Shown: positions 41,487 through 42,375 of the stretch, in pieces | Position numbering within the stretch: the first letter of the stretch is position 1 | Layout: every line of letters starts with the position of its first letter | Source of the DNA: CAYRMN01 sp964425575 | Lineage (GTDB): Bacteria > Patescibacteriota > Patescibacteriia > 2-12-FULL-60-25 | Direction of reading: 5' to 3' | NCBI GenBank assembly: GCA_964425575.1 | Contig: CAYRMN010000008.1 | Coordinates: 1 to 42,375 of the forward strand | Length of the DNA: 42,375 nt | Notes under the pieces: generated by a model | Database searches by the model: none | The model's input: only the letters and a program-made list of their open reading frames with translations | What the model was told of the DNA's origin: nothing | Made by a program: the position numbers and the translations under genes

Positions 41487-42218
41487 TCAGCTAAATTTTT
41501 GATGAAAAAATCGCTCTGCTTGAGCCAGCTGCTCTGGGGTGTTCACTCCTTGAAATTCGCTCCCATCAACTGCAATGTGAGGCCAGACGAAACGACCTTG
41601 ACCATGGGCAATCGACACAAGATCAGTCAGATACAGCTCACCTGTCGCATGCGAGGGCTGTAATACCCGAATTGCATCCCGCAACCAGATCGTTTCAAAA
41701 CAATACAGTCCAGCATTCACGAGCGTACACTGACGCTCCTCAAGACTGGCATCCTTTTCTTCAACAATACGAATAACCCCACCCTCCTGATCCTGCAAAA
41801 GACGGCCATAGCCCGTTGGATCTGCGAGATGGAAGGCTGCCAAGGACAAAACAGCGCCGTGATCTTTCCGTTCCTGGATCAATTGCCGAACTGTTGTCGC
41901 TTGGATCAAGGGCGTATCTCCATAAAGCACAACTACCTCTTCAACCGAAGATGGCAGTACTGCCAAAGCAGACGCGACTGCATCTCCAGTACCTCGTTGC
42001 TCAACCTGAAGGACAAAACGTGCCTGATCTCCAAGAAACTCTTTAATCTGAGCGGTCCCGGAAGAATACACAACGAGCGGAGCAAACCCTGTCGCCTCAA
42101 AGGCCACCTCAACAACTCGAGAGATCATCGATTGACCACCGACGTGATGAAGCACTTTTGGCACGGATGATTTCATGCGCGTCCCAAGACCAGCCGCCAG
42201 AATAATCGGAGTTGTCAT
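41487..42218 (-). CDS. glmU: GlmU-like uridylyltransferase domain protein (243 aa)
   Basis: Resembles the N-terminal half of GlmU, which makes UDP-GlcNAc from GlcNAc-1-P and UTP for cell-wall and surface-glycan synthesis. Motifs are ILAAGLGTRMKSSVPKVLH (residues 6-24), VEQRGTGDAVASAL, VVVLYGDTPLI and IRIVEEKDA. The end holds GELYLTDLVSIAHGQ and FQGVNTPEQLAQAE. The left-handed beta-helix acetyltransferase half of normal GlmU (about 456 aa) is missing, and the gene ends cleanly, so this is a single-domain form. A related sugar nucleotidyltransferase is possible. The ATG at 42218 lies seven bases behind TATACT. Confidence 0.85.
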   Translation of the reverse strand: MTTPIILAAGLGTRMKSSVPKVLHHVGGQSMISRVVEVAFEATGFAPLVVYSSGTAQIKEFLGDQARFVLQVEQRGTGDAVASALAVLPSSVEEVVVLYGDTPLIQATTVRQLIQERKDHGAVLSLAAFHLADPTGYGRLLQDQEGGVIRIVEEKDASLEERQCTLVNAGLYCFETIWLRDAIRVLQPSHATGELYLTDLVSIAHGQGRFVWPHIAVDGSEFQGVNTPEQLAQAERFFHQKFS

Positions 42219-42225
42219 GGCCAAA

Positions 42226-42231
42226 AGTATA
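42226..42231 (-). promoter_or_regulatory. -10 box of the GlmU-like gene, leaderless
   Basis: TATACT on the minus strand, seven bases before the ATG at 42218. An upstream in-frame start at 42284 would lie before the promoter and is rejected. Confidence 0.6.
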
Positions 42232-42272
42232 CCCTTTCGTCCCATTCTTCCCAAAAAAGGCTCTGTTTTCGC

Positions 42273-42301
42273 TTGACGAAACACCCATATTCCGTTATTC
42301 T
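42273..42301 (+). promoter_or_regulatory. Promoter of tRNA-Glu
   Basis: TTGACG (42273-42278), a 17-base spacer and TATTCT (42296-42301); the tRNA begins 13 bases later. Confidence 0.65.
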
Positions 42302-42313
42302 CGCGTCGCGCAT

Positions 42314-42375
42314 GGCCTCATCGTCTAACGGTTAGGACAGCGGCTTTTCAAGCCGTTAACAGGGGTTCGATTCCC
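42314..42375 (+). tRNA. tRNA-Glu(TTC), 3' end cut off by the window
   Basis: Acceptor 5' strand GGCCTCA, D arm TCGTCTAACGGTTAGGACA, anticodon stem GCGGC/GCCGT around TTTTCAA (anticodon TTC), and most of the T arm (GGGGTTCGATTCCC). The acceptor 3' strand lies beyond the window. Confidence 0.92.

Overview
The window looks like chromosomal sequence from a Patescibacteria (Candidate Phyla Radiation) genome, possibly of the ABY1 type. That placement is inference. It rests on a compact gene set with tiny intergenic gaps, standard genetic code with UGA used as stop, a PilB/FtsH/RNase J/UvrA/TsaD/TsaE repertoire, CPR-style secreted and cysteine-rich surface proteins, and many genes whose -10 box lies only 6-12 bases before the ATG. 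A run of ten N at 11959-11968 shows this is a scaffold with one gap, and both window ends cut through tRNA genes.

Layout. 1-3540: tRNA-Ser(GGA) tail and small hypothetical genes, several with their own promoter, Shine-Dalgarno and terminator. 3665-5800: tRNA-Ile with a UAU anticodon, an RluD-type pseudouridine synthase overlapping a cytidylate-kinase-like gene, and rplS. 5816-9841: a surface protein between palindromic repeats, then uvrA. 9893-14764: a DsbA-like oxidoreductase in a tight operon with a 30-cysteine, two-TM secreted protein, divergent from secG plus a membrane-anchored family-5 solute-binding protein. 15001-16349: an A+T-rich pair with a HEIMH metalloprotease. 16504-21923: tRNA-Leu(CAG), RNase J with a long N-terminal extension, two small SD-led genes, trpS and DedA. 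21929-25568: a FecR/Ig-like surface protein, then a 1.3 kb segment with a hypothetical gene and rnpB bracketed by two fold-back repeats. 25684-30258: polyprenyl sugar-phosphate transferase and two glycosyltransferases, interrupted by a hypothetical gene. 30377-39489: M3 peptidase, a helical protein, ribosomal S1, ftsH, a polytopic membrane protein and pilB. 39496-42375: tsaE, tsaD and a secreted protein in one operon, a short GlmU-like uridylyltransferase, and tRNA-Glu(TTC).

How it fits together. Translation and RNA functions (tRNAs, rplS, rpsA, trpS, rnpB, RNase J, RluD, TsaD/TsaE) mix with cell-envelope functions (SecG, DsbA-like, FtsH, M3 peptidase, glycan synthesis, PilB, FecR/Ig-like proteins). 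TsaD and TsaE make t6A37, which the UAU tRNA-Ile has the right base (A37) to receive. The DsbA-like enzyme is placed to oxidise the cysteine-rich exported protein encoded 2 bases downstream.

Two styles of expression stand out. Core and envelope genes tend to be near-leaderless (TGCTATACT then 6-12 bases then ATG). A scattered set of small unknown genes carries a strong Shine-Dalgarno and usually its own terminator. Several families of palindromic repeats sit in the intergenic spaces. One has supplied codons inside a glycosyltransferase, and another encodes the C-terminus of the helical protein.
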